NCBI RefSeq assembly: GCF_000613725.1
Contig: NZ_BAJN01000004.1
Location: 1 to 64,000, forward strand
DNA length: 64,000 nt
Direction: 5' to 3'
DNA from: Hoylesella pleuritidis JCM 14110
GTDB lineage: Bacteria; Bacteroidota; Bacteroidia; Bacteroidales; Bacteroidaceae
The position numbers and the translations under genes were made by a program. Below the pieces are notes generated by a model. It was not told the DNA's origin. It ran no database searches and saw only the letters and a program-made list of their open reading frames with translations. Shown one piece after another: positions 45,445 through 53,954 of the stretch (within the stretch, counting starts at the first letter, position 1; the number at the start of each line of letters is the position of its first letter).

Positions 45445-46374
45445 ATGCGAACGATTCCTGTTGTGACCAAGAATCTGCTTATCTGCAACGTCTTGGCGTT
45501 TCTTTTGATGTATGTGTTGAGGTCTGTTTCGGGCGTCGACTTAAACGACTTGTTGGGTCTGCATTTCTTAATGGCTTCCGATTTCCATATTTATCAACTC
45601 GTGACTTATATGTTTATGCACGCCGGTTTCGAGCATATCCTTTTCAATATGTTTGCACTTTGGATGTTCGGTTGTGTCGTGGAACGAGTGTGGGGACCGC
45701 AGAAATTTCTCTTTTATTATATTTCCTGTGGTGTCGGCGCAGGTCTTTTGCAAGAGGCAGCACAGTTCGGATCTATCTATTTCGAACTTTATTCGCAGAC
45801 ACCCATTGGCTTTTCACAGGCTATTGAAGTGATGAGAGCTAACGCATCGGGCCTCAATGGATTGACCACGGTGGGTGCATCGGGTGCTATTTATGCGATA
45901 TTGCTGGCCTTCGGAATGATTTTTCCGGAGGAAAGAATCTTCATTTTCCCGCTTCCGGTACCTATTAAAGCCAAGTGGTTTGTGTGCGGTTATGCCGCAA
46001 TCGAATTGTTTTCGGCTCTTGCAACACCCGGAGATAACGTGGCACATTTGGCCCATCTCGGTGGAATGTTATTCGGTTTCCTGATGATTCGTTACTGGCA
46101 GCGTCATCCGGTAGCCGCAAATGGCTATGGAAAGTCACGCGGAGAACAGTTCTTTCAGAATCTGCGCAGTCGGTGGGAACAGCGTACCGGTAAGTCGACC
46201 GATCAGCATCGGCCTGACGACAATACGCCGAATGAGTCCGATTGGGACTACAATGCGCGTAAAAAAGACGAACAGGAAGAGATTGATCGTATCTTGGACA
46301 AGATTCGGAAAAGTGGTTACGACAGTTTGACCAAGGCTGAAAAGCAGCGGCTTTTCGAGCAAAGTAACAAGTGA
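45445..46374 (+). CDS. Rhomboid-family intramembrane serine protease
   Basis: 309 residues from MRTIPVV; a TTG at 45430 is possible but less likely. Six or so membrane helices. The catalytic Ser is in VGASGAIYAIL and the catalytic His in VAHLAHLGGMLFGF. HAGFEHILFNMFALWMFG carries the conserved histidine and asparagine of helix 2. It cleaves transmembrane segments of other proteins. The cytoplasmic tail (from about 240) is charged, with DEQEEIDRILDKIRKSGYDSLTKAEKQRLFEQS, a motif shared by Bacteroidota rhomboids. The next gene starts 1 bp after the stop. Confidence 0.92.
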   Translation: MRTIPVVTKNLLICNVLAFLLMYVLRSVSGVDLNDLLGLHFLMASDFHIYQLVTYMFMHAGFEHILFNMFALWMFGCVVERVWGPQKFLFYYISCGVGAGLLQEAAQFGSIYFELYSQTPIGFSQAIEVMRANASGLNGLTTVGASGAIYAILLAFGMIFPEERIFIFPLPVPIKAKWFVCGYAAIELFSALATPGDNVAHLAHLGGMLFGFLMIRYWQRHPVAANGYGKSRGEQFFQNLRSRWEQRTGKSTDQHRPDDNTPNESDWDYNARKKDEQEEIDRILDKIRKSGYDSLTKAEKQRLFEQSNK

Positions 46375-46375
46375 G

Positions 46376-47458
46376 ATGATCAGACAATTGAAGCGATTGA
46401 CGGTTCAATTGGTGGCAGGCGCTAATGTCGCCACCGTTATTCTGATGTTTTTGGTGGGCTATTCAGACCGTATCAACCCTGTCAGTCATCCTATTTTGGC
46501 CACTGTGGGACTCATTTTCCCGGTCTTTTTGGTATTGAATCTCGGCTTTTTGGTGTTTTGGCTGATCTTTAAATGGCGTTATGCACTGATTTCTTTCATT
46601 GGCTATATCATCTGTTATGGGCCTGTTCGGACATATTTCCCGGTGAATGTGAGTCGTGAAGCACCCCAAGGCTGTATCAAAGTGATGTCTTTTAATGTAT
46701 GGTTGTTCGCCTGTTGGACCGTAGAAGAAGGTAAACCGAATCCTATTGTGGATTATCTTGCGCAGCAAGATGCCGATATCCTGTGTCTGCAAGAATCTCA
46801 AATGGCTACTACTGATGGGCAGAGATACCTTGATTCTGTGATGTCCAAGCATTATCTTTATGCCGATACAGTGCAGAAAAACCGTGGAGATGTCATCGCA
46901 TTGTATAGTAAATATCCTATCCTCAGGCACGAACAGATCCGTTATGAGTCGCGAGGCAATGTTAGCGCAGCGTTTCACGTTAAATTAGGAAATGATACCG
47001 TGATTGTGATTAACAATCATTTGGAAAGCGTCGGCTTATCTCCCGAAGATAAATCGCAGTTTAAGGAGATGATGAAAGGTCAGCTCAAAGGAGAGACTTC
47101 TAAGCAAGAGTCGCGCCGATTGATTGACAAACTCGCCGAGGCTGCGCGCAAACGGGCTCCACAGGCAGATGCCGTGGCCCGCTATATAAGGGCCCATCGC
47201 GGCCGGAGCATCATCTGTTGCGGCGATTTTAACGATAGTCCGATTTCTTATGCACGTCGAGTTGTGGCCCGCGAGCTCACGGATTGCTATGTGGCAACGG
47301 CCAACGGAGCGGGCATTTCATATCATCACAACGGTTTCTACGTGCGAATCGACAATCTGATGTGCTCTGATGACTGGGTGCCTTACAATTGTGAAGTGGA
47401 TGATAAGTTCGGTTTCTCGGATCATTATCCCATCTCTTGCTGGCTAAAAAAACGCTAA
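46376..47458 (+). CDS. Membrane-anchored endonuclease/exonuclease/phosphatase-family protein
   Basis: 360 residues. Three N-terminal membrane helices (about residues 12-85) precede an EEP-fold domain: KVMSFNVWLF, DILCLQESQ with the metal-binding Glu, VIVINNHLES, ICCGDFNDSP, and FSDHYPISCWL with the catalytic Asp-His. The active site probably faces outward. The substrate could be a nucleic acid, sphingolipid or phosphoinositide-type compound; sequence alone does not say. It is transcriptionally coupled to the rhomboid gene. Confidence 0.88.
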   Translation: MIRQLKRLTVQLVAGANVATVILMFLVGYSDRINPVSHPILATVGLIFPVFLVLNLGFLVFWLIFKWRYALISFIGYIICYGPVRTYFPVNVSREAPQGCIKVMSFNVWLFACWTVEEGKPNPIVDYLAQQDADILCLQESQMATTDGQRYLDSVMSKHYLYADTVQKNRGDVIALYSKYPILRHEQIRYESRGNVSAAFHVKLGNDTVIVINNHLESVGLSPEDKSQFKEMMKGQLKGETSKQESRRLIDKLAEAARKRAPQADAVARYIRAHRGRSIICCGDFNDSPISYARRVVARELTDCYVATANGAGISYHHNGFYVRIDNLMCSDDWVPYNCEVDDKFGFSDHYPISCWLKKR

Positions 47459-47515
47459 ATGCCTGATTTTTGAATAATAAAGAGGTATAAATTTTCTGTT
47501 ATCTGAAAATTTGTT

Positions 47516-47523
47516 TACCTTTG
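47516..47523 (+). promoter_or_regulatory. secDF promoter -7 element
   Basis: TACCTTTG followed by CACG, 53 bp before the secDF start at 47576. Confidence 0.6.
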
Positions 47524-47575
47524 CACGGCTTATATTCTGTTATTGAATGAACAATTAAATATAATAAAATACAAA

Positions 47576-50500
47576 ATGCAAAACAAAGGAATTGTAATTG
47601 TAACGGCCGTATTGCTGACACTTGCAAGCATCTTTTATCTGTCGTTCTCAGTCGCAACAAACTATTATGACAGCCAAGCGGCAAAGCTGAAAGACCCTAT
47701 TGCACAGCAGGATTATAAGGATTCGGTGAAGTATTTGGGTATTTACTCTTACCAAAAATGCTTGGAGACACAGATAGGACTGGGTCTTGACCTCAAAGGA
47801 GGTATGAATGTGATCCTCGAAGTGTCTGTTCCTGATGTGATTGAAATGCTGGCCGACCATAAGACCGACCCCGCTTTCGTGAAGTCAATGAAGCAAGCCA
47901 AGGCAGAAGAAGAGACCAGTCAGGCTGACTTTATCTCGCTTTTCACCAAGTATTATCATCAAAACGCACCAGGACATCACCTTGCTGAGATCTTTGCTAC
48001 ACAACAGTTGCAGGGTAAGGTGTCGCCGCAGAGTTCCGATTCAGAGGTAGAGAAAGTGTTGAGAAGCGAAGTTCAGGCTGCTATCGACAACTCTTTCAAT
48101 GTTGTTCGCACACGTATCGATAAATTCGGAGTGGTTCAACCCAACATCCAAAAGCTCGAAGGACAAGAAGGACGCATAATGGTTGAGATGCCGGGTGTAC
48201 GTGAACCCGAGCGGATGCGTAAACTTTTGCAGGGCAGTGCGAACTTAGAGTTCTGGGAAACATACAATTCCGACGAAATCATTCCTTACTTGCAGCAGAT
48301 CGATCAGCGCTTAGCTAACGGCGAAAGCGAGCAGAACGATACGGCGAATCTAAAAAAATCAACTGCTGATACAACTCAGACAACACAGGCTAAGGCCCCG
48401 ACAGCTGAGCCGAAGTTCCGACTCAAAGGCGTAAATGCAGCCAATGCAAATGCGGTTAAGGAGAGTTCGGATGCACAAATGGCACAAGCCAAGAAACTTC
48501 ATCCGCTTCTTGCAATGTTGCAACCTACAAACGGGCAGCTCTCTATGGTGGGATTGGCCAATGTTCGAGATACGGCAGCCATCAATCAAGTTATCCATTC
48601 GGCTGTAGCCAAGCAGATTTTGCCTTCCGATGTGAAGCTGCTGTGGAGCGCCAAGCCCACGGATATGTATCAAGGAGCTAAGAATATTTATGAGCTTCAC
48701 GCCTTGAAGATGACCTCTTCCAATGGACGTGCACCTTTGGAAGGTGATGTTGTGACCGACGCTAAGGATCAATTCAATCCCACAACAGGCCAACCTGAGG
48801 TCAGTATGTCGATGAATTCCGAGGGTGCTCGCCGTTGGGCGGCTCTCACCAAGGCCAATGTGGGCAAGGCCATAGCCATTGTTCTTGATGGTGTAGTATA
48901 TACTTCGCCTCGTATTTTGGGTGAAATCGATGGCGGACAGTCATCTATTACCGGGCATTTCACCATTGAAGACACCAAGGATTTGGCTAATACACTCAAA
49001 TCCGGACGTATGCCAGCTCCCGCCCGCATTGTTCAAGAGGAGGTGGTAGGGCCTACGCTCGGTGCACAATCTATTCAACAAGGTGTCGTCTCATTTGTAA
49101 TCGCTTTCATCGTACTGATGCTTTATATGGTCATTATGTACGACTTCATTCCCGGAATGATGGCTAACTGTGCCCTGCTTGTCAATTTATTCTTCACGTT
49201 AGGTATCTTAACGTCTTTCCAAGCAGCATTGACAATGTCCGGAATTGCAGGTATGGTGCTCTCGTTAGGTACTGCCGTCGATGCCAACGTGCTTATTTAC
49301 GAACGAACCAAAGAAGAACTCAAAGCCGGAAAAGGCATCAAACAGGCCATTGCTGCGGGTTACAGCAACGCGTTCTCAGCTATTTTTGACTCCAACTTGA
49401 CGAGTATCATCACCGGTATTATCCTTTATGTCTTCGGTACCGGCCCCATCCGAGGCTTTGCTACGACGTGGATCATCGGTATTTTGTGTTCATTCTTCAC
49501 AGCAGTTTACCTTACCCGACTGGTTTATGAGAACCGTTTGAAACACGACAAGTGGCTCAAACTCGATTTTACTACACGTTTTTCGCGCAATCTGATGCAG
49601 AATGTGCACTTCCCGTTTATGAGTATTTACAAACGCACATTTGCTCTTGTGAGTGTTGCTTTGGTTGTGTTCGCTATTAGTTTTGTTGTTCGCGGACTCA
49701 GTAAGAGCATCGATTTCACTGGCGGACGTAATTATGTGATCGCTTTCGAACGTCCGGTTGAACCCGAGCAGGTGCGAGGTATTCTCTCAAATGCATTCCC
49801 CAGCTGCAACACCAGCGCTTTGGCACTCGGTACGGATCATAAAACCATCCGCGTGTCGACCAACTATAAGATCGAAAGTAATAGCCCTACGGTGGACGAC
49901 GAGGCTGAAGACATTCTCTACAATGCTTTGAAGAAGGGCGGACTCGTATCTCAAAAGAATGTCGATTCGTTTAAGAATCCCGACATAAGACAAGGCGGTT
50001 CCATCATCAGCAGCACCAAGGTAGGTCCCTCTGTGGCCAAAGATATCACTTATGGCGCCATCATCAGCGTGCTGTTTGCATTGGTTGCGATCTTTATTTA
50101 CATTCTCGTTCGGTTCCGTAATGTGGCTTTCTCCGTCGGTTCTACCATCGCTTTGGCTATCGATACGTTTGTAGTTATCGGTTTCTATTCGTTACTTTGG
50201 GGCGTGATGCCGTTCTCACTGGAAATCGACCAGACGTTTATCGGTGCTATTCTGACCGTGATCGGTTACTCCATTAATGATAAAGTGGTGGTGTTTGACC
50301 GTATTCGCGAGAATATGAGACTGCATCCCAAGCGGAGTCTTCAAGCTCTTTTCAATGACAGTATCAATCAGACGCTGGCCCGTACGGTCAATACATCGTT
50401 CTCAACGTTGATAGTTCTCCTCTGTATTTTGTTCCTCGGAGGTGAGAGTATACAGAGTTTTGCATTCGCGATGAGCCTTGGTGTTGTCTTCGGTACATTG

Positions 50501-50587
50501 TCTTCTATCTTCATTGCGTCTCCGATTGCTTACTTGGTTTTAGGTTATCGCATTAAGGAAGAGGCCGTAGCGGTTGCCCAAGCATAG
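47576..50587 (+). CDS. secDF: Fused protein translocase subunits SecD and SecF
   Basis: 1003 residues; MQNKGIVIVTAV is chosen as start because the first helix then begins directly (an upstream Met at 47543 is less likely). The SecD part has GLGLDLKGGMNVILEV, a large periplasmic domain with a Gln/Thr-rich insert (about 265-300), and the helix block with AGMVLSLGTAVDANVLIYERTKEEL. The SecF part begins near residue 665, with GLSKSIDFTGGRNYVIAF and FIGAILTVIGYSINDKVVVFDRIREN. It uses the proton gradient to pull exported proteins through SecYEG. The single-chain fusion is typical of Bacteroidota. Confidence 0.96.
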   Translation: MQNKGIVIVTAVLLTLASIFYLSFSVATNYYDSQAAKLKDPIAQQDYKDSVKYLGIYSYQKCLETQIGLGLDLKGGMNVILEVSVPDVIEMLADHKTDPAFVKSMKQAKAEEETSQADFISLFTKYYHQNAPGHHLAEIFATQQLQGKVSPQSSDSEVEKVLRSEVQAAIDNSFNVVRTRIDKFGVVQPNIQKLEGQEGRIMVEMPGVREPERMRKLLQGSANLEFWETYNSDEIIPYLQQIDQRLANGESEQNDTANLKKSTADTTQTTQAKAPTAEPKFRLKGVNAANANAVKESSDAQMAQAKKLHPLLAMLQPTNGQLSMVGLANVRDTAAINQVIHSAVAKQILPSDVKLLWSAKPTDMYQGAKNIYELHALKMTSSNGRAPLEGDVVTDAKDQFNPTTGQPEVSMSMNSEGARRWAALTKANVGKAIAIVLDGVVYTSPRILGEIDGGQSSITGHFTIEDTKDLANTLKSGRMPAPARIVQEEVVGPTLGAQSIQQGVVSFVIAFIVLMLYMVIMYDFIPGMMANCALLVNLFFTLGILTSFQAALTMSGIAGMVLSLGTAVDANVLIYERTKEELKAGKGIKQAIAAGYSNAFSAIFDSNLTSIITGIILYVFGTGPIRGFATTWIIGILCSFFTAVYLTRLVYENRLKHDKWLKLDFTTRFSRNLMQNVHFPFMSIYKRTFALVSVALVVFAISFVVRGLSKSIDFTGGRNYVIAFERPVEPEQVRGILSNAFPSCNTSALALGTDHKTIRVSTNYKIESNSPTVDDEAEDILYNALKKGGLVSQKNVDSFKNPDIRQGGSIISSTKVGPSVAKDITYGAIISVLFALVAIFIYILVRFRNVAFSVGSTIALAIDTFVVIGFYSLLWGVMPFSLEIDQTFIGAILTVIGYSINDKVVVFDRIRENMRLHPKRSLQALFNDSINQTLARTVNTSFSTLIVLLCILFLGGESIQSFAFAMSLGVVFGTLSSIFIASPIAYLVLGYRIKEEAVAVAQA

Positions 50588-50638
50588 GCAGTTGTCTATC
50601 TGCTTATAAATGACGATTTTGTCATTAATAGTCCTTTT

Positions 50639-50669
50639 CCCCCGCCGATATGTTCGGTGGGGGCTTTTT
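50639..50669 (+). terminator. Rho-independent terminator after secDF
   Basis: CCCCCGCCGA / TCGGTGGGGG (one G-U pair) is followed by C and five T. Confidence 0.85.
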
Positions 50670-50788
50670 GTTTATGAGTTAGCCATCGTTTCATCTCCGT
50701 TCTTTCTGCGAAAGAAGAGAGAACGGAGATGTTTCTGTATATGATTGAGTCTGATGTTCGTATGTTTTGAGTTGATAGGCTTATATAT

Positions 50789-50951
50789 TGAATATCAATT
50801 AGATACAAAGCCTATTGCAAGTAACGGCTAATGACACACTAATTAACCGTTAGATGCGTAGCGAATAACGGTTAAACACGATGCAATTAGCCGTTACTTG
50901 TAAGGTAACTGACGGTTAATTGTAAAGCTATTTGTATCTATTTGATTTTCA
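50789..50951. repeat. Complete 22-bp array module with both ends (array I)
   Basis: Left nonamer TGAATATCA (50789-50797) and box AGATACAA (50801-50808). Sites are centred at 50826, 50848, 50870, 50892 and 50914. Right box TTGTATCT (50932-50939) and nonamer TGATTTTCA (50943-50951). Both nonamers are 29 bp from the outer centres, and both boxes are 3 bp inside the nonamers, so the ends are a matched inverted pair. It lies between convergent secDF and hutI. Confidence 0.95.
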
Positions 50952-50986
50952 GTAATATACTTAACAAATGCCGATGGCGAAAGTTT

Positions 50987-51081
50987 AAAGGTGAAAATGT
51001 GGAGAAATGAAAAGGTGAAAAAGATGATTTATCTCTCTAATCACCTCTTTCACCTTTTCATTTCTCCACATGTTCACCTTT
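50987..51081. terminator. Long inverted repeat at the 3' end of hutI
   Basis: Arms 50987-51028 and 51040-51081 are 42 bp each with three mismatches around an 11-bp loop. The arms are built of GGTGAAA-type units. The right arm ends on the last base of the hutI stop codon. It could act as a bidirectional terminator or mRNA 3' protector for the convergent hut operon; there is no strong T run. Confidence 0.7.
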
Positions 51082-52328
51082 CAAATATACCTTTTCCCAC
51101 GTAAATAAACCTTTTCGATGATAGGAGTTGTATAAGCGTAAGGAATGAAATCGATGCCGGGAATGGGATGGGTGATGATGAAACTGGCAGTATAACCGAT
51201 GTCTAACGAGCCGAATGTGCTGCTTTCGCCCATTGCATAAGCCGAGTTGATGGTGGCAGCATTGATGGCTTCGGCTGGCATTAGCCGCATTTTGATGCAC
51301 GAAAGCGATATGATGAACTTCATATCTCCCGATGGTGTGGAGCCCGGATTATAGTCGCTGGCCACTGCTATGCCTAAACCCGCATCGAGCATAGCACGTG
51401 CCGGGGCAAAGGGTAGGTTCAAAAAAAACGACGTTCCGGGCAGACACGTGGGCATCGTGGAGCTTCCTTGTAGCGTTGCAATACCTCGTTTGTCCATACT
51501 TTCGAGGTGATCTACCGAGAGTGCGGCGTGTTCTACGCCCACCGCTACGCCTCCCGAAGGAGCCAATTCTTCTGCGTGAATCTTGGGAAGAAGCCCCCAT
51601 TGGGCGCCCGCTTCTAATATTCGGGCTGTCTCTTCGACGGTGAAGAACCCCTCATCGCAGAACACATCAATGTACTTTGCAAGCTGTTGGCGCCCCACTT
51701 CGGGAATCATCTCTTCGATCAACATATCTACATACGCACTCTGTCGGCCCGAATAGGCACGGCTCACGGCGTGAGCACCAAGGAAAGTAGGCACAACCTG
51801 AATGGCTGACGACTGGCCGATGCGGCGTATGACACGTAACATTTTCAGCTCATCGGCCGTGTTCAGTCCGTAGCCCGACTTGATTTCGATGCATCCGGTA
51901 CCCTTGCTGATCACTTCGTTTACACGTACCATCGCCTGCTCGAACAGTTCGTCTTCGTCCATCTCGTGCAGTCGGTCGGCCGAATTGAGGATTCCGCCAC
52001 CGCGACGGGCAATTTCTGCATAGCTCAATCCGCGTATTTTGTCGACAAATTCGCCCTCGCGACTGCCTGCATAAACGATGTGTGTGTGAGAGTCGCACCA
52101 CGTAGGGAGCACTGTTCCGCCCTTGGCGTCTTCAACTGTGATGCTCTCCGGCAAGTCGATTTTCGACAACTCGTCCATCAAGCCGTAGCCTTTCACCTTA
52201 TCGTCGTCCACAAGGAGGTAAGCGTTTTGCAAGGTTTCGAGCTCTTGCATTTCTTTTCCTTGCAGGCGCAGACGACCTTTTCGTCTGATGCCTGCAAGGA
52301 TTCCGATGTTAGTTATTAATAAATTCAT
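51081..52328 (-). CDS. hutI: Imidazolonepropionase
   Basis: 415 residues, amidohydrolase family. The metal motif WCDSHTHIVYAGSREGEF, the EIKSGYGLNTADELKMLRVI block, a His-Ala-Glu (KIHAEELAPSGG) and SDYNPGSTPSGDMKF are all typical of HutI. It opens imidazolone-5-propionate to N-formimino-glutamate in the cytosol. It is the third catabolic step and the last gene of the minus-strand hut operon; its start overlaps the end of hutH by 20 bp. Confidence 0.96.
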   Translation of the reverse strand: MNLLITNIGILAGIRRKGRLRLQGKEMQELETLQNAYLLVDDDKVKGYGLMDELSKIDLPESITVEDAKGGTVLPTWCDSHTHIVYAGSREGEFVDKIRGLSYAEIARRGGGILNSADRLHEMDEDELFEQAMVRVNEVISKGTGCIEIKSGYGLNTADELKMLRVIRRIGQSSAIQVVPTFLGAHAVSRAYSGRQSAYVDMLIEEMIPEVGRQQLAKYIDVFCDEGFFTVEETARILEAGAQWGLLPKIHAEELAPSGGVAVGVEHAALSVDHLESMDKRGIATLQGSSTMPTCLPGTSFFLNLPFAPARAMLDAGLGIAVASDYNPGSTPSGDMKFIISLSCIKMRLMPAEAINAATINSAYAMGESSTFGSLDIGYTASFIITHPIPGIDFIPYAYTTPIIEKVYLRGKRYI

Positions 52329-53802
52329 TTTCCAAGAATTGAACAGAGGTAGCGATTAAGGGGTACATCACGGTGTCGTCTGCAACGAAAGGAACTACCC
52401 GTCGATAGTCGGCGAAGATCTTTTCGATGGCCGGCGACGATTTCATCGGGCGTCGGAATTCTAATGCTTGAGCTGCATTGAAAAGCTCGATGGCTAATAC
52501 CCGCTCAGTGTTTTGTACCACTTTCCACAGCTTGGTGGCCGCATTTGCCCCCATACTCACGTGATCTTCTTGCCCCTGACTTGATGGAATGCTGTCTACG
52601 GAAGCCGGTGTACTGAGCTGTTTACTAAGACTTACCAGCGAGGCTGCCGTGTATTGGGGAATCATAAAGCCGCTATTCACGCCGGGATTGGCCACGAGGA
52701 AGCTCGGCAAACCGCGTGTTCCCGATACTAATTTATATATTCTGCGCTCGGAGATATTGCTGAGTTCGGTTAGTGCAATGGCTAAGAAGTCCATCGGTTG
52801 AGCGATAGGCTCGCCGTGGAAGTTGCCCGATGAGATGATAATGTCTTCTTCGGGAACCACCGTCGGATTATCGGTTGCTGCATTGATTTCTACTTCCAAG
52901 ACCGATTTTACATACTGATAGGTGTCTTTGCTGGCTCCGTGTACTTGCGGAATGCAACGGAACGAATAGGGATCTTGCACATAAGGTTTGGCGAGTTGGC
53001 CTATTTCGCTGCCTTCCAAAAGCGTTCTCATCCGCTCGGCCGTATCCATTTGGCCGCGATGGGGCCTTACCCGATGGACAGCTGGCGTGAAAGGCTCTAC
53101 CAATCCTTGGTAAGCGTCGAGCGACATAGCTGCTATGCGGTCGGCCCAATCAAGCATTTTACCTGCCCGAATCAATGCCCATATGCCGAAAGCGGCCATA
53201 TTCTGCGTGCCGTTGAGCAGTGCTAAACCTTCTTTCGAGCCCAATTCAATGGGCTTCCAATTGAATTTCTGACAGAGTTCGGCACCTGTTATCACTTTGC
53301 CTTGGTATTCTACCTCGCCCAATCCGAGTAAAGGCAAACTGAGATGGGCCAGCGGAACGAGGTCGCCCGACGCTCCGAGCGACCCTTGGCGATAGATAAT
53401 GGGGTAGACATCGTTATTGAAAAAGTCGACGAGTCGCTGCACGGTGTCGAGCTTTGAGCCTGAATACCCATAGCTGATTGACTGTATTTTGAGCAGCATC
53501 ATTATCTTGACGATCTCGTTGGGCATACGTTCGCCCGTGCCGCAAGCGTGCGACATTACCAAGTTTTTCTGTAACTGAGACAGCTGGTCGGCATCGATCG
53601 AGATGTGGCAAAGCGATCCGAAGCCCGTGGTTACACCGTAAATGGGGCGGTTGCTTACGTTCATCTTGCTGTCTAAATATTCCCGACACTTCACGATTCG
53701 TGCTTTAGCGTCATCGCTCAGTTCGATTTTGTAACCGCGGGTAATGATTTCATCGATCTTCTCTATCGTGAGGTGATCGGCACTGATTTGATGAATCTTC
53801 AT
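52309..53802 (-). CDS. hutH: Histidine ammonia-lyase
   Basis: 497 residues from MKIHQISADHLT; the in-frame Met 13 codons upstream is less family-like. The MIO prosthetic group forms from Ala-Ser-Gly in GSLGASGDLVPLAH. Other conserved blocks are YGVTTGFGSL, NGTQNMAAFG, RPHRGQMDTAERMR, QDPYSFRCIPQVHGASKD and DNPTVVPEEDIIISSGNFHGEP. It removes ammonia from histidine to give urocanate. The order ftcD-hutU-hutH-hutI contains the entire route to glutamate plus 5-formimino/methenyl-THF. A 113-bp A/C-rich spacer separates it from hutU. Confidence 0.96.
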   Translation of the reverse strand: MKIHQISADHLTIEKIDEIITRGYKIELSDDAKARIVKCREYLDSKMNVSNRPIYGVTTGFGSLCHISIDADQLSQLQKNLVMSHACGTGERMPNEIVKIMMLLKIQSISYGYSGSKLDTVQRLVDFFNNDVYPIIYRQGSLGASGDLVPLAHLSLPLLGLGEVEYQGKVITGAELCQKFNWKPIELGSKEGLALLNGTQNMAAFGIWALIRAGKMLDWADRIAAMSLDAYQGLVEPFTPAVHRVRPHRGQMDTAERMRTLLEGSEIGQLAKPYVQDPYSFRCIPQVHGASKDTYQYVKSVLEVEINAATDNPTVVPEEDIIISSGNFHGEPIAQPMDFLAIALTELSNISERRIYKLVSGTRGLPSFLVANPGVNSGFMIPQYTAASLVSLSKQLSTPASVDSIPSSQGQEDHVSMGANAATKLWKVVQNTERVLAIELFNAAQALEFRRPMKSSPAIEKIFADYRRVVPFVADDTVMYPLIATSVQFLENEFINN

Positions 53803-53954
53803 TCGAAAGTTTGTTTGATAAGTTCTGTCGGTAGTTGACAAGAAATCAGATTGACAAATAGTTGGGGCCTTATAATGACTTAGATAATCCCTTTTTCCCC
53901 TTGTTCACCGGTCTACTCGTTCACTTGTCAACTACTCAACTCTTAAAAATTGGG

